Part shown: positions 16,360-25,096 of the stretch, in pieces | Layout: each line of letters begins with the position of its first letter | Numbering within the stretch: the first letter of the stretch is position 1 | DNA from: QS-5-54-17 sp964489295 | Lineage (GTDB): Bacteria > Patescibacteriota > Saccharimonadia > QS-5-54-17 | NCBI GenBank assembly: GCA_964489295.1 | Contig: CAZAXT010000002.1 | Coordinates: 1-44,931, forward strand | Length of the DNA stretch: 44,931 bases | Direction of reading: 5' to 3' | The notes under the pieces: model-generated | Databases searched by the model: none | What the model was told of the DNA's origin: nothing | Seen by the model: only the letters and a program-made list of their open reading frames with translations | Translations under genes and position numbers: made by a program

Positions 16360-17031
16360 ATGGGAAAAGTATTCTGGGTTATATTGATCGCTGTCGTTGC
16401 CATTTTGCTTGGCGCGTTCGTATTGTTACGTGATGATTCAAACTCGAACACGGCTTCGCAGACAGTTGAAAACCCACTCGACGTTACTGAAGAAGATCAC
16501 GTCCGTGGCCCGGACGACGCCGCGGCTACACTGATCGAATATGGTGACTTCCAGTGCCCGCATTGTGCCAATGCCGAACCGATGTTAAAAGAACTCAGAA
16601 ACGACTTCCCTGACGAATTACGGTTGGTATACCGTCATTTCCCGCTTTCGGGCACCCATCCCAATGCTAGAGCGGCCGCCAAAGCCAGCGAAGCAGCTGC
16701 CAGACAGGGAGATTTCTGGGCTATGCACGACCTCTTGTTTGCCCGCCAGCAGGAATGGAGCAGTGATACCAGCGCCCAAGACACATTCGCTACGTACGCC
16801 GAGCAACTCGGGCTTAATATGGAGCAGTATCGTTCGGACTTTGAATCCGCCGGGTCGGACGTGGATTACGACCGTCGCGTTGGCGAGCAACTAGATGTAC
16901 GGAGCACGCCCACGTTCTTCTTAAACGGAGAAAAAGCAGAGCAGAACAATCTGCGCAACCAAATCCAGTCCATCATCGAAAACCAATCAGGTGATGGCGA
17001 CTCCTCGAACGACACCGGTTCGAACGAGTAA
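16360..17031 (+). CDS. Membrane-anchored DsbA-like thiol oxidoreductase
   Basis: 223 residues: an N-terminal membrane anchor (about 4-24), a Ser/Asn/Thr-rich linker, then a thioredoxin-fold DsbA_2/Thioredoxin_4 domain. The active site is EYGDFQCPHC (Cys66 and Cys69) and the cis-Pro loop is VRSTPTFFLNG. The family introduces or isomerises disulfides in exported proteins. Likely clients here include Cys-paired pilins and the repetitive pilus protein. A CcdA-like protein is encoded at 37184, a possible redox partner although not adjacent. The acidic, Asn/Ser-rich C-terminal tail has no known role. It ends six bases from the convergent antiporter gene. Confidence 0.9.
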   Translation: MGKVFWVILIAVVAILLGAFVLLRDDSNSNTASQTVENPLDVTEEDHVRGPDDAAATLIEYGDFQCPHCANAEPMLKELRNDFPDELRLVYRHFPLSGTHPNARAAAKASEAAARQGDFWAMHDLLFARQQEWSSDTSAQDTFATYAEQLGLNMEQYRSDFESAGSDVDYDRRVGEQLDVRSTPTFFLNGEKAEQNNLRNQIQSIIENQSGDGDSSNDTGSNE

Positions 17032-17037
17032 TACAGG

Positions 17038-18711
17038 TTATTTGTCATCGTTCTGGATATAGGCCAAGTGTGAATCCCGGGCGCGCCGGAAGTGCTCATG
17101 TGCGGGAACACCGTGCCGTTTCACTCGCCGACTGACTTCCAGACTTCCCAGAAAATGCGGCATCATGACATATGAAGCACCCTTGTCGTATAGTTCCTGA
17201 GCTTCGTGCGCTTCCTCGGCTTTGGCGATAATCAAAACATCGGGGTGTCGGTGCACCACATGGGATACGATCGTAGCATTGACCGTGAAATCGGTCGCGG
17301 TTATGACGATCATTTTAGCTTTCTCAAGGGGTAAGTCTTCCAGAAACTCGGTGTCATTGCCGTCACCGTAAATCGCATCTACGCCTTCCCGGTCCAGCAT
17401 GTCCACTACTTCCGGGCTGTAATCCACGACCAGATACCGCTGCTGTAGTTTTTGGAATCCGCTCAGAAAGCTGCGGCTGCCCGATTTGAACCCGAATACG
17501 ATCACATCATATTCCTCGGCCAGATCCGGTTCCGAGCGTACACTTTTGCGTTCAAAGATTTTCAAATACGGTGCCAGCCATTCGTACACGGTATCCGAAT
17601 ACATAATGAGATAGGTAGAGCAGGCAATGGTAATCATAGCCACCATGGTCAGCATGGCCACGATTTGATCTGAGATTTGTCCGCTATCCCGGGCTAATAT
17701 GATTAATATCAAAGAAAATTCGCTGATTTGGGCTACCGTTAACCCTGCCTTAAACCCGGTTTTCCGCGTAAAGTTCAGCAAGCCCATGATCGACATCACG
17801 ATGATCGGGTTGCCGATGAGGATCACGATCGATAACACCAACGCCGGCCAGGCACCAACCCCGATACTGGAAAGGTGCAATCCGCTTCCCAGTACGATAA
17901 AGAACAGCACGATGAAGAAATCCCGCAGCGGCCGCATACGCGAGGATATTTCGAAGGCATAGGACGAATTAGCCAGCGCGATACCGGCAGCCAAGGCGCC
18001 GATTTCGATGGAAAATCCGATTACTTCAGCAATAGCCGCTACACCGAAGCCCCACCCGATAGAAAACAGGAACAGAAATTCCTGCGATTGTGCCAGAAAA
18101 TGCTGCAACCGCGGTAAGACATAGCGGGCGATCAACACAATGGCGCCGATGAAAAGTATGCCGGATATAAAGGTCCGGGTTAGAATCTCCGATAATGCCT
18201 GTTCTTGGGCCAAGGCACTAACAACGATCAAAACCGTGACTGCTACGATATCCTGTATCAGCAAAAAGCCGGTTGCTACTTTGCCGTACAATCGATGCGT
18301 GTCCCGTTTGTCGGAAAGCAGTTTTAAGATGATGATCGTGCTGGAGAACGCCATAGCAATGGCAACATACAGCGCCGGAACCGGTGCGATCCCGAGCGAC
18401 GTAGCTACGCCAAAGGCGATCGCGACCGTGAACAGTATTTGACCGACGCCGGTTACGACAGCGATTTTACCGACTTCCCTTATGATCCTCGGATTCAACC
18501 CCAGCCCGATGATGAACAACAACAACGCGATCCCCATGTGGGAAAATAGTTGGATCGTATGCTCCGACTCTACCAGATCGAACACTGCCGGACCGACGAG
18601 CAGACCGGTGATTATATGCCCGATGATAAGCGGCTGGCGAAGCATATGCATCACCCCAGCAATTACCGTGGCGATTGCTAACAGCAGGCTGATTTCAAGA
18701 AAAATGTCCAT
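17038..18711 (-). CDS. Kef-type CPA2 cation/proton antiporter with C-terminal TrkA-N domain
   Basis: 557 residues: about 12 membrane helices (1-380) of the CPA2 exchanger fold, then a RCK/TrkA-N nucleotide-binding domain (about 400-525). The ion-site helix carries the Gln-Asp pair (FLLIQDIVAV) of KefB/KefC-type K+ transporters. In the RCK domain the glycine motif is degenerate (VFGFKSGSRSF), while the later VDYSPEVVDML and YGDGNDTEFLEDLPL are typical. It is probably a ligand-gated K+ efflux system. The ATG at 18711 is six bases after a TAATAT box on the minus strand. Confidence 0.92.
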   Translation of the reverse strand: MDIFLEISLLLAIATVIAGVMHMLRQPLIIGHIITGLLVGPAVFDLVESEHTIQLFSHMGIALLLFIIGLGLNPRIIREVGKIAVVTGVGQILFTVAIAFGVATSLGIAPVPALYVAIAMAFSSTIIILKLLSDKRDTHRLYGKVATGFLLIQDIVAVTVLIVVSALAQEQALSEILTRTFISGILFIGAIVLIARYVLPRLQHFLAQSQEFLFLFSIGWGFGVAAIAEVIGFSIEIGALAAGIALANSSYAFEISSRMRPLRDFFIVLFFIVLGSGLHLSSIGVGAWPALVLSIVILIGNPIIVMSIMGLLNFTRKTGFKAGLTVAQISEFSLILIILARDSGQISDQIVAMLTMVAMITIACSTYLIMYSDTVYEWLAPYLKIFERKSVRSEPDLAEEYDVIVFGFKSGSRSFLSGFQKLQQRYLVVDYSPEVVDMLDREGVDAIYGDGNDTEFLEDLPLEKAKMIVITATDFTVNATIVSHVVHRHPDVLIIAKAEEAHEAQELYDKGASYVMMPHFLGSLEVSRRVKRHGVPAHEHFRRARDSHLAYIQNDDK

Positions 18712-18717
18712 GAACGG

Positions 18718-18723
18718 ATATTA
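18718..18723 (-). promoter_or_regulatory. -10 box of the Kef-type gene (leaderless arrangement)
   Basis: TAATAT on the minus strand with exactly six bases to the ATG at 18711. Confidence 0.4.
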
Positions 18724-19043
18724 ACGTATTATTGCACCCGGATACCGACTGAGTGCAGTTGTGTATACTGAACCACGTTTATAACCATAGCGACCCCTTT
18801 TGTCACACCCGTAGAGATGATGAGACCCGACATGCGCCCCGTCTCCGTGGATATGTAATTTTTATTTTATTTAAAGCACACCGTTTACGGTTATGCTATT
18901 GTAGCTCGTATTATGCTTTGTATGTTGCCGGTGTGTCAATGGGTAAGTTGGCGTGGTGGGGAGTGTTGTCCGCGCGATCCTGATTGTGTTGGCAATGCTG
19001 TGGTTGTATTCTGTGCAACAGAGGAAATATACATTGGAAATAT
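18724..19043. other. Intergenic region between two antiporter genes, with coding-like fragments
   Basis: About 320 bases between divergent antiporters. An imperfect GAGAC...GTCTC hairpin followed by a T-rich tract lies near 18819-18860; it is not a convincing riboswitch. Two readings compete further on. One is a Cys-rich peptide of 41 residues starting at ATG 18922, seven bases after TATTAT (18909-18914), whose TGA overlaps the antiporter ATG. The other is a membrane-helix-like stretch in a different frame (AILIVLAMLWLYSVQQRKY, about 18980-19035) that would need a frameshift to join an upstream start. Neither is secure. Confidence 0.35.
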
Positions 19044-20204
19044 ATGAACTTATTCTTGTTTATCGCTGTCATATTCATCATTACGCTTCTTGTAGGTAAA
19101 TTGCTGGAGAAAATCAGAGTACCCTGGATCTTCGCCGCACTTTTAGTCGGTACCGTGTTAGCGATCTACAATCCGTTCGCCGCCATCACTTCCTCGCCGA
19201 CATTCGAAACACTCGCCCAACTCGGCATGTACTTCCTGTTGTTCCTGGTCGGCTTCGAATTGAATCTCAATCAACTGCGGCAAAAAAGCGGGTTTATCGT
19301 CAAATCGGTCTTTTTTATTATTTTATTGGAAGGGCTACTCGGCTCCCTGGTGGTGCACTTCGTGTTCGGCTATGGATGGTTTGTTTCGGGTCTCGTGGCC
19401 TTGAGCTTCGCTACCGTAGGTGAAGCTATCCTGGTTCCCATCCTGCACGAGTTTCGGCTCATCAACACGTCACTTGGTCAAGCCATAATCGGGATTGGGA
19501 CCGGCGATGATTTGATCGAGATCCTGTTACTTTTGGTCGCGACCGTGCTGGTCGGCTCGCAGTCGGGTGGAAACGTGTTGCTCATCATCGGCTCACTCAT
19601 TATGCTGATCCTGCTGACGCTCGGGTTCGCGTTGTTTCGAAAAGAAACCAACAGATTCAAATTTGTCAGCATAGAAACGTTGTTCCTGTTCGTGTTGTTT
19701 GTATTCTTTGTTTTTATCGGTGTCGGAGAATACGGAGAGGCGGCACCCTTGGCAGCTATTTTAGCCGGTGTATCGGTGCGATATTCCGTCCCGCGGCAAC
19801 GCTTGGAATTCATCGATAACGAAATTAAGTCTTTGGCGTACGGATTGTTCGCTCCGTTGTTTTTCGTGTGGGTCGGCGTCAGCATGAATATCGAATATCT
19901 CGTCTCCTTTCCGCTTTTGATACTACTCGTCGTTATTGTCTCAAAAGGGGCGAAACTGTTGGGGAGCTATATCACAGGCAGAAAAGAACTCGGCACACGC
20001 GGCGCCATATTGCTCGGTATCGGGCTGTCCGTCCGCTTCAGTACCAGCATTATCATTATCAAATTCCTGCTCGATAACGACGTTATCGGTCAAGACATCT
20101 ATTCGGTGATTATCGCTTCCAGTATCGTGTTCAAATTTATCGTGCCGATTCTGTTTTCGTTTTTATCCAACCGCTGGAGCTCCGAACCGGCACTCCAGGG
20201 GTAA
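19044..20204 (+). CDS. CPA2-family cation/proton antiporter, membrane domain only
   Basis: 386 residues, some 11-13 helices, with no cytosolic regulatory domain. The N-terminus (IFIITLLVGKLLEKIRVP) and LLFLVGFELNLNQLRQ are typical CPA2. The ion-site helix reads GIGTGDDLIEILLL, i.e. an Asp-Asp pair, unlike the Gln-Asp of the neighbouring antiporter, so a Na+/H+-type electrogenic exchanger is possible. The start at 19044 gives the normal first helix; an upstream Cys-rich in-frame extension is unlikely. TACATT lies eight bases before the ATG. It is convergent with the dehydrogenase gene. Confidence 0.88.
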   Translation: MNLFLFIAVIFIITLLVGKLLEKIRVPWIFAALLVGTVLAIYNPFAAITSSPTFETLAQLGMYFLLFLVGFELNLNQLRQKSGFIVKSVFFIILLEGLLGSLVVHFVFGYGWFVSGLVALSFATVGEAILVPILHEFRLINTSLGQAIIGIGTGDDLIEILLLLVATVLVGSQSGGNVLLIIGSLIMLILLTLGFALFRKETNRFKFVSIETLFLFVLFVFFVFIGVGEYGEAAPLAAILAGVSVRYSVPRQRLEFIDNEIKSLAYGLFAPLFFVWVGVSMNIEYLVSFPLLILLVVIVSKGAKLLGSYITGRKELGTRGAILLGIGLSVRFSTSIIIIKFLLDNDVIGQDIYSVIIASSIVFKFIVPILFSFLSNRWSSEPALQG

Positions 20205-20225
20205 ATACGCTGTCGGAGAAAGTAT

Positions 20226-21236
20226 CTATTGCTTGTTGATCACGTTTCGAGGCTCGTGTTTGAGATAGTGCTTGATATTCTCAGCCGTATCCTGTCGTAT
20301 CCGGTGTACGGCCTCCTGGCTATTAAAGCCGTTGTGGGGTGTAACGATGACATTGGGCATGCGGAGCAGTGCGTCATGTTCGGCGTTTAAGAGCAAGTCC
20401 TGCGTGCCGACATCCGGATGCAACAACGCGATCTCCTCTTCGAACCGCAACAATTGTTCGCCTTCGAGCACATCCAAACCAGCTGCTGATATATGACCGG
20501 AAAACAACGCATCAATAAGCGCCTTGGTATCGATCAGATCGCCGTTGGCCGTATTGAGCAACACGGCGCCTTTCTTCATACGCGCCAACGTGTCGGCATC
20601 GACCATGTGACGGGTCGTTTTGCCACCGGGCGCGTGTAAACTCACGATATCGCTATTCTCGAGTACGTAATCGAATGAGGCGTATGAAATGGCGTCGTCT
20701 TCGGGCGGATGCGGATCATACCCGATAATGTTCATGTCCAGACCGGCCGCGGCCCGGGCGACCCGTCGGCCGACACGACCGCACCCGATAATGCCGATGG
20801 TTTTACCGGCTACCTCAAACCCGGTTATTTCCCCGTGATCAACCACCCGGTCCGTGATGTGCCGGGTAGTGTCACCGAGCCGCCGAGCAAGCGCGAGTAG
20901 CAACATCATGGTATGTTCGGCCACCGTGGCCTCGATACATCCCGAGACCGTACTGACGAGTACGTCATGTTCATCGGCACACGCTACATCGATATGGTCA
21001 TACCCGCTGGAGCGGCTCGCGATGTACTCCAATTCCGGTAATTTCGACACAGCATTGGCGCTCACATCAGACGTAACCGATACTGAGACGATCGCGGCAT
21101 CGGCGTACTGCCTCACCGTAACTTCGGTCAGTGGTTCATCCGTATAGACGGTTTCGATATTGAAGATATTCTTGAACGCACGCTGGTAATACTGTTTATC
21201 GCCATCCCAGACGTCAAAGAATACGATTTTCCGCAT
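20226..21236 (-). CDS. D-isomer 2-hydroxyacid dehydrogenase family protein with altered catalytic Arg
   Basis: 336 residues with the two-domain D-lactate dehydrogenase layout: a catalytic domain, an NAD-binding Rossmann domain (TIGIIGCGRVGRRVA, 147-160; Asp174 as NAD-selecting acid in YDPHPP) and a return to the catalytic domain. Glu258 (GLDVLEGE) and His301 (VTPHNGF) of the active site are present. The substrate-binding Arg normally in the NTARG motif is Asn231 here (LLNTANGD, codon AAC at 20544-20546). The enzyme may act on a different substrate or be inactive on 2-keto acids. It has its own promoter with an overlapping palindrome. Confidence 0.9.
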   Translation of the reverse strand: MRKIVFFDVWDGDKQYYQRAFKNIFNIETVYTDEPLTEVTVRQYADAAIVSVSVTSDVSANAVSKLPELEYIASRSSGYDHIDVACADEHDVLVSTVSGCIEATVAEHTMMLLLALARRLGDTTRHITDRVVDHGEITGFEVAGKTIGIIGCGRVGRRVARAAAGLDMNIIGYDPHPPEDDAISYASFDYVLENSDIVSLHAPGGKTTRHMVDADTLARMKKGAVLLNTANGDLIDTKALIDALFSGHISAAGLDVLEGEQLLRFEEEIALLHPDVGTQDLLLNAEHDALLRMPNVIVTPHNGFNSQEAVHRIRQDTAENIKHYLKHEPRNVINKQ

Positions 21237-21267
21237 ATCTTGTCAGCACCCTGTTACTCCTGTCTTC

Positions 21268-21296
21268 AGTGTAAGCGCTTATGGCAAACGGGTAAA
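21268..21296 (-). promoter_or_regulatory. Promoter of the dehydrogenase with overlapping palindromic operator
   Basis: On the minus strand TTTACC (21296-21291), 17 bases, TACACT (21273-21268). The palindrome TAAGCGCTTA (21272-21281) overlaps the -10 and the spacer. Such a position fits a repressor site. The sequence resembles a catabolite-responsive cre half, but no CcpA is known here. Confidence 0.55.
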
Positions 21297-21351
21297 CCGC
21301 CTTATCACCGAGCATTTCCCATACATATGCATCCTGTTGCGCGTTCGCCAA

Positions 21352-21633
21352 CTATCCGTAAATGATTTCCGCATTGTGAACGATAGCCAACACGTCCTGG
21401 ATTACAGGGTCTTCGGTCTGGAGTTGGTAACACGTTTGTTGGCCATGGCGTTCCTTACGGATCACCCCGGCGAACGCAAGCACCCGCATATGCTGGGAGA
21501 TAGCGGCAGAAGACACCGACAACGCATCGGCCAACTCACCGACGGATATGTTTTCATACCGTTCCAGCAACTCCACTATCCGGAGTCGTGTCGTATCACT
21601 CAGGCTATGAAAGACCCGTTGCAATTCAAACAT
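21352..21633 (-). CDS. ArsR-family winged-helix transcriptional repressor
   Basis: 93 residues, the usual ArsR size. The helix-turn-helix is VGELADALSVSSAAISQHMR, and the wing follows (VIRKERHGQQTCYQL). The metal-binding ELCVCDL motif of ArsR/SmtB sensors is replaced by SVGELADAL with no Cys, so it is probably not a classical metal sensor of that type. It lies upstream of the dehydrogenase on the same strand, separated by about 115 bases and that gene's own promoter. An inverted repeat just upstream of the ATG suggests autoregulation. Confidence 0.9.
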   Translation of the reverse strand: MFELQRVFHSLSDTTRLRIVELLERYENISVGELADALSVSSAAISQHMRVLAFAGVIRKERHGQQTCYQLQTEDPVIQDVLAIVHNAEIIYG

Positions 21634-21635
21634 AG

Positions 21636-21668
21636 TTATTTAAGTAATTAAGCATATACTTATAATAT
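21636..21668 (-). promoter_or_regulatory. AT-rich operator/promoter of the ArsR-type gene
   Basis: Inverted repeat TAAGTA (21641-21646) / TACTTA (21657-21662) within an AT-rich stretch immediately upstream of the ATG; the arms extend imperfectly. ArsR-family operators are AT-rich dyads of this kind, so autorepression is likely. Confidence 0.45.
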
Positions 21669-21727
21669 AATCATACGACAGCGGTCATACGCAAATTACC
21701 GCTTATGGTTACTGTGGAAAAGCGCCT

Positions 21728-24700
21728 TCAAGATTGAGCATCATTCATCTCGGACAATAAATCATCTTCAAACTGCTGCACGCCCGATATGTCTCTTGAG
21801 TAGGTACTAACATCGGGAAAGTCGAGATTCTGTATTCGTTGCCATACCGCGCGTATGAGTAGTGCCACGCGCTCTACGTCGGTCTCATCCATGGCATATT
21901 CCAGGGTTATGACGCGGTCTTTGTATGGGCGTATGAACTCTAATACGCCGCAGTCAACCGAATAATCCGACCAACTTCTGGAGTTCTCCACGAGTAATTT
22001 GTAAAATATCAGTTGCGTTTTGTACCGCCACGCTTTCAGGGCGTCATTGCCGCTGTTTTTGTTCCATCCGGTTAACGGTTTACCGGTTTTGAAATCATAG
22101 ACATGACACGTTTTATCCTGGTTGAGCACCATTTTATCTATAGCGCCGCTTAATCGGGCATCGTGTATCGTAACCCCTTGTTTTTTGAAATCCGTTTCTA
22201 TTAAATGCGCCGGATCGAATGCATGATACCGTTCCTGCAGATACCGGGATAACTCCTGGTGTCCTTGACGTAGATAGGCTTCATACTCGTGATCTCTCAT
22301 CCGTTGTTCCGCTAAAACGTCACCGAACAGGGCGAGCACACGGTCGAGATCCATCGGTTGGCCATCTTTCACGGAGCGGTACGTCTCCCGTAATGTCGCG
22401 TGGATCGCGCTGCCATAGGCGGCCGAGGCGGTCTGCGCTTGCGGAAAGTGGAGCAAACTTTCCAGTAAAAACGTGTGCGGCCCGTTCCACGCCACATCAA
22501 GAAACTTCAACAAATGCGTAACGTTAAGTTGGTACGCATCAAGTATGGGTTTGAGTACTGCTTGGGCGTCGCTTTCGCGTGGGAGCGGATGATAAGATTG
22601 CCAACTCCGTTCCAACCCGTACTCCACTTCTTCGGAGTCCAGATCCGTATATTCAAATCCGTCATGATCCAGAAACGGCACGAGCAGGGAGGTTTTTCCG
22701 GCATTGTCACGAACATGGCCGGTTATATAAACGTTCGACTTGGCACGGGTCATGGCTACAAAAAATAATCGCAACTGGTCATCAAGGTGGTCTCCGGCAG
22801 GAGTAATCGGCATATTGCCGGGGAACGTGAGCAGTTTTCGTCCGCCTTCGCCAGCCCATATCGATTCCTGGGCATTGATAATAAAAACCGTATCGTATTC
22901 CTTGCCTTTGGCTTTGTGGGCAGTCAGAACATGTACGGCATCCTCGCTGCTGACAAATGGGGTTTCGTCCACGATCGGCATATTGTTTTCCCGGTGCAGT
23001 TCGACAAATTCCACGAAATCACGCACATATATCACTTCCCGCCGTCGGTACTCCTGCAATTTTTCCCGTAATAACCGCAAGGCTGAGAGAAACGCCATGT
23101 ACTCTCCGCGGTTGTCGGCAAACCGTTGATTGGAAAAGTGATACTCCCGGTACGGACTCCTGAAGTCCGCACCTTTTCGTGAACCGATCAACCGGTCCAA
23201 CACATACTCCAACGGTTCGGAGGTAGCTCGTCGTGCACACTCCAGTAAAAACCGGGCGATTTTGGCGATATACGGATCATCACTCTGAAGCATGACATCC
23301 AGCCAGTATTTTCGTTGCTGATACGCTCGGGTACTGATATGCCATATATCGACCGGATCGACCTCCCAGAAGGGAAAGCTTAGTACCCGACTGACATACT
23401 CATTGGCCGCGTCATGGTCTCCTTCAGCGATATAGTGCGTCGCATAGGCCATATCGATTAACTGGGAAATGTGATACTCCTCCAGCACGTTCTGGCGTCG
23501 TTCATAGACGACCGGAATGCTGGCCGCTCGCATATGGGGCATCAACTGTTCCAGATAAGCATGCTGGCGACCAATGATCGCAATTTCACGAGCCGGAACA
23601 CCTGAGTCGAGGAGACGGCGTATCTCACGGGCCACCCAGGTGTATTCATGCACGGGAGTTTCCAGTTGTGTATACATGATCTGTCCGTCTTCGGGTGGAT
23701 CGGCGGCTTCCACGGTTTTATCGACATCAGAAAGCGTAGTCTCCAGTCGGGTTTCACCCTGGGTGATAACCGTTCGTGCTTCATCTAATATTTCCTGTCG
23801 CGACCGATAATTGTGCCGCAGGGTTATCACCTGTGACTCCGGATACGTGTCCCGGAAATGGAGTATGTTGCTGACTTCAGCCCCCTGGAATTTATAAATC
23901 GCCTGGTCGTCATCCCCGACAACCATTACGTCGGGATTGCCTTCGTGTACGGGATTGTCGTTCAAAGCGTAGAGTATCCTTAATTGCGCGTCATTCGTAT
24001 CCTGAAACTCATCCACCAGCAGGAATTGGTATTGTTCCTGGAGTTCATGTCGCAAATCCGGATACGACTCAAGCGCGTGCAACACATGAAGCACCATATC
24101 GGAAAAGTCATATCGCTGGCGCCGCCGTAACTCCGCTTGGTAGCGTTCGTAGACATCCGCTAACGCATATAAGCGGTCGTTATGGCTCCGATCCTTGAAG
24201 ACGTATTGGTTGTCTTCATTCTTGTGCAACCAAACGGACTTCCAGGCGGTTATCGGTTTGGTAGAACCGGTAGCTTCGGCTTCGTCTACTGCTTCTTCCA
24301 GCGAACTTCGTATGATTTCAGAGAGGGGCTGGAATGGTTCTGGCAGATCCGGCGAAGAAGACTCCGGCATCTTTTCCAGCGCCTCCCTGACTCCGGGTAT
24401 ATCCGATTTACTGAAGCGGGTTACATGAAACGCATCCTGCAACAAGGGTTCGATCTGCTGTATAGCCGACTGGTTGTCATCCAGGACAGTCCGCAACTCC
24501 GGCGCCTCCAATCCGGCCTTTTTCAAATTGCCGATCGCTCCGATGATAGACCCCAGATACACGAACGCGTCGTTCATGGTACTGGTAAGCGGGTTATCAT
24601 GCGGCAATCGTTGCAGGATGTCCCGTAGTATCTCGATCTGTAGTATTTCATCAGATGGAGCAAATTGCGCTCCGTTATAAAAATACTGGGGATGCTGGTT

Positions 24701-24997
24701 GATAACTTCCACACCGAAACTGTGGAACGTATGGATGGCAACCTTATGGGCGTCAATGCCGATCAAATCCAAAAGCCGTTCACGCATGGCCATAGCCGCT
24801 GACTCAGTAAAAGTCAGACACAATATATTTCTCGGTAATACATCCGTGGAACGAAGAATGTTTGCTACCCGCATACTCAACAGCTGTGTTTTCCCGGTGC
24901 CGGGACCGGCGACCACCATAACCGGCCCATAGATACAATCCACCGCCGACTTCTGAGCGGTATTCAGTTTTTTGTACTCAGCTTCGAACTCGGACAT
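21728..24997 (-). CDS. UvrD/PcrA-family superfamily 1 helicase with C-terminal RecB-like nuclease
   Basis: 1089 residues. Helicase motifs in order: Walker A GPGTGKT (31-37), LTFTESAAMAMRERL, IHTFHSFG, DEFQDTNDAQLRIL (II), GDDDQAIYKFQGA (III), LRHNYRSRQEI (IV), LTAHKAKGKEYDTVF (V), FFVAMTRAKSNVYITG (VI). The last 220 residues hold a PD-(D/E)XK nuclease core: LSGAIDKMV followed by VYDFKTGKPL, as in AddA/AddB and RecB. It is probably an AddA/AdnA-type DNA-end-processing enzyme feeding RecA. ATG at 24997 is preceded by TGCTATACT; a GTG one codon earlier is possible. Confidence 0.93.
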   Translation of the reverse strand: MSEFEAEYKKLNTAQKSAVDCIYGPVMVVAGPGTGKTQLLSMRVANILRSTDVLPRNILCLTFTESAAMAMRERLLDLIGIDAHKVAIHTFHSFGVEVINQHPQYFYNGAQFAPSDEILQIEILRDILQRLPHDNPLTSTMNDAFVYLGSIIGAIGNLKKAGLEAPELRTVLDDNQSAIQQIEPLLQDAFHVTRFSKSDIPGVREALEKMPESSSPDLPEPFQPLSEIIRSSLEEAVDEAEATGSTKPITAWKSVWLHKNEDNQYVFKDRSHNDRLYALADVYERYQAELRRRQRYDFSDMVLHVLHALESYPDLRHELQEQYQFLLVDEFQDTNDAQLRILYALNDNPVHEGNPDVMVVGDDDQAIYKFQGAEVSNILHFRDTYPESQVITLRHNYRSRQEILDEARTVITQGETRLETTLSDVDKTVEAADPPEDGQIMYTQLETPVHEYTWVAREIRRLLDSGVPAREIAIIGRQHAYLEQLMPHMRAASIPVVYERRQNVLEEYHISQLIDMAYATHYIAEGDHDAANEYVSRVLSFPFWEVDPVDIWHISTRAYQQRKYWLDVMLQSDDPYIAKIARFLLECARRATSEPLEYVLDRLIGSRKGADFRSPYREYHFSNQRFADNRGEYMAFLSALRLLREKLQEYRRREVIYVRDFVEFVELHRENNMPIVDETPFVSSEDAVHVLTAHKAKGKEYDTVFIINAQESIWAGEGGRKLLTFPGNMPITPAGDHLDDQLRLFFVAMTRAKSNVYITGHVRDNAGKTSLLVPFLDHDGFEYTDLDSEEVEYGLERSWQSYHPLPRESDAQAVLKPILDAYQLNVTHLLKFLDVAWNGPHTFLLESLLHFPQAQTASAAYGSAIHATLRETYRSVKDGQPMDLDRVLALFGDVLAEQRMRDHEYEAYLRQGHQELSRYLQERYHAFDPAHLIETDFKKQGVTIHDARLSGAIDKMVLNQDKTCHVYDFKTGKPLTGWNKNSGNDALKAWRYKTQLIFYKLLVENSRSWSDYSVDCGVLEFIRPYKDRVITLEYAMDETDVERVALLIRAVWQRIQNLDFPDVSTYSRDISGVQQFEDDLLSEMNDAQS

Positions 24998-25005
24998 CAC
25001 GCTCC

Positions 25006-25014
25006 AGTATAGCA
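25006..25014 (-). promoter_or_regulatory. Extended -10 promoter of the helicase-nuclease gene
   Basis: TGCTATACT on the minus strand, eight bases from the ATG and five from the alternative GTG, so the mRNA is probably leaderless or nearly so. Confidence 0.5.
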
Positions 25015-25096
25015 GTGACGGAAACGCTGAAAGCGCAATAGTAATTGCGCACCGGGCGGCTGCATATGCAAAATGGGTATGCGATATCTTTGGATG

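Noticed and set aside
18780..18860. Possible riboswitch with a T-rich terminator before the second antiporter
   Set aside because: Only a weak GAGAC/GTCTC stem is visible, with no match to the c-di-AMP, Mn2+ or Mg2+ aptamer patterns I know.
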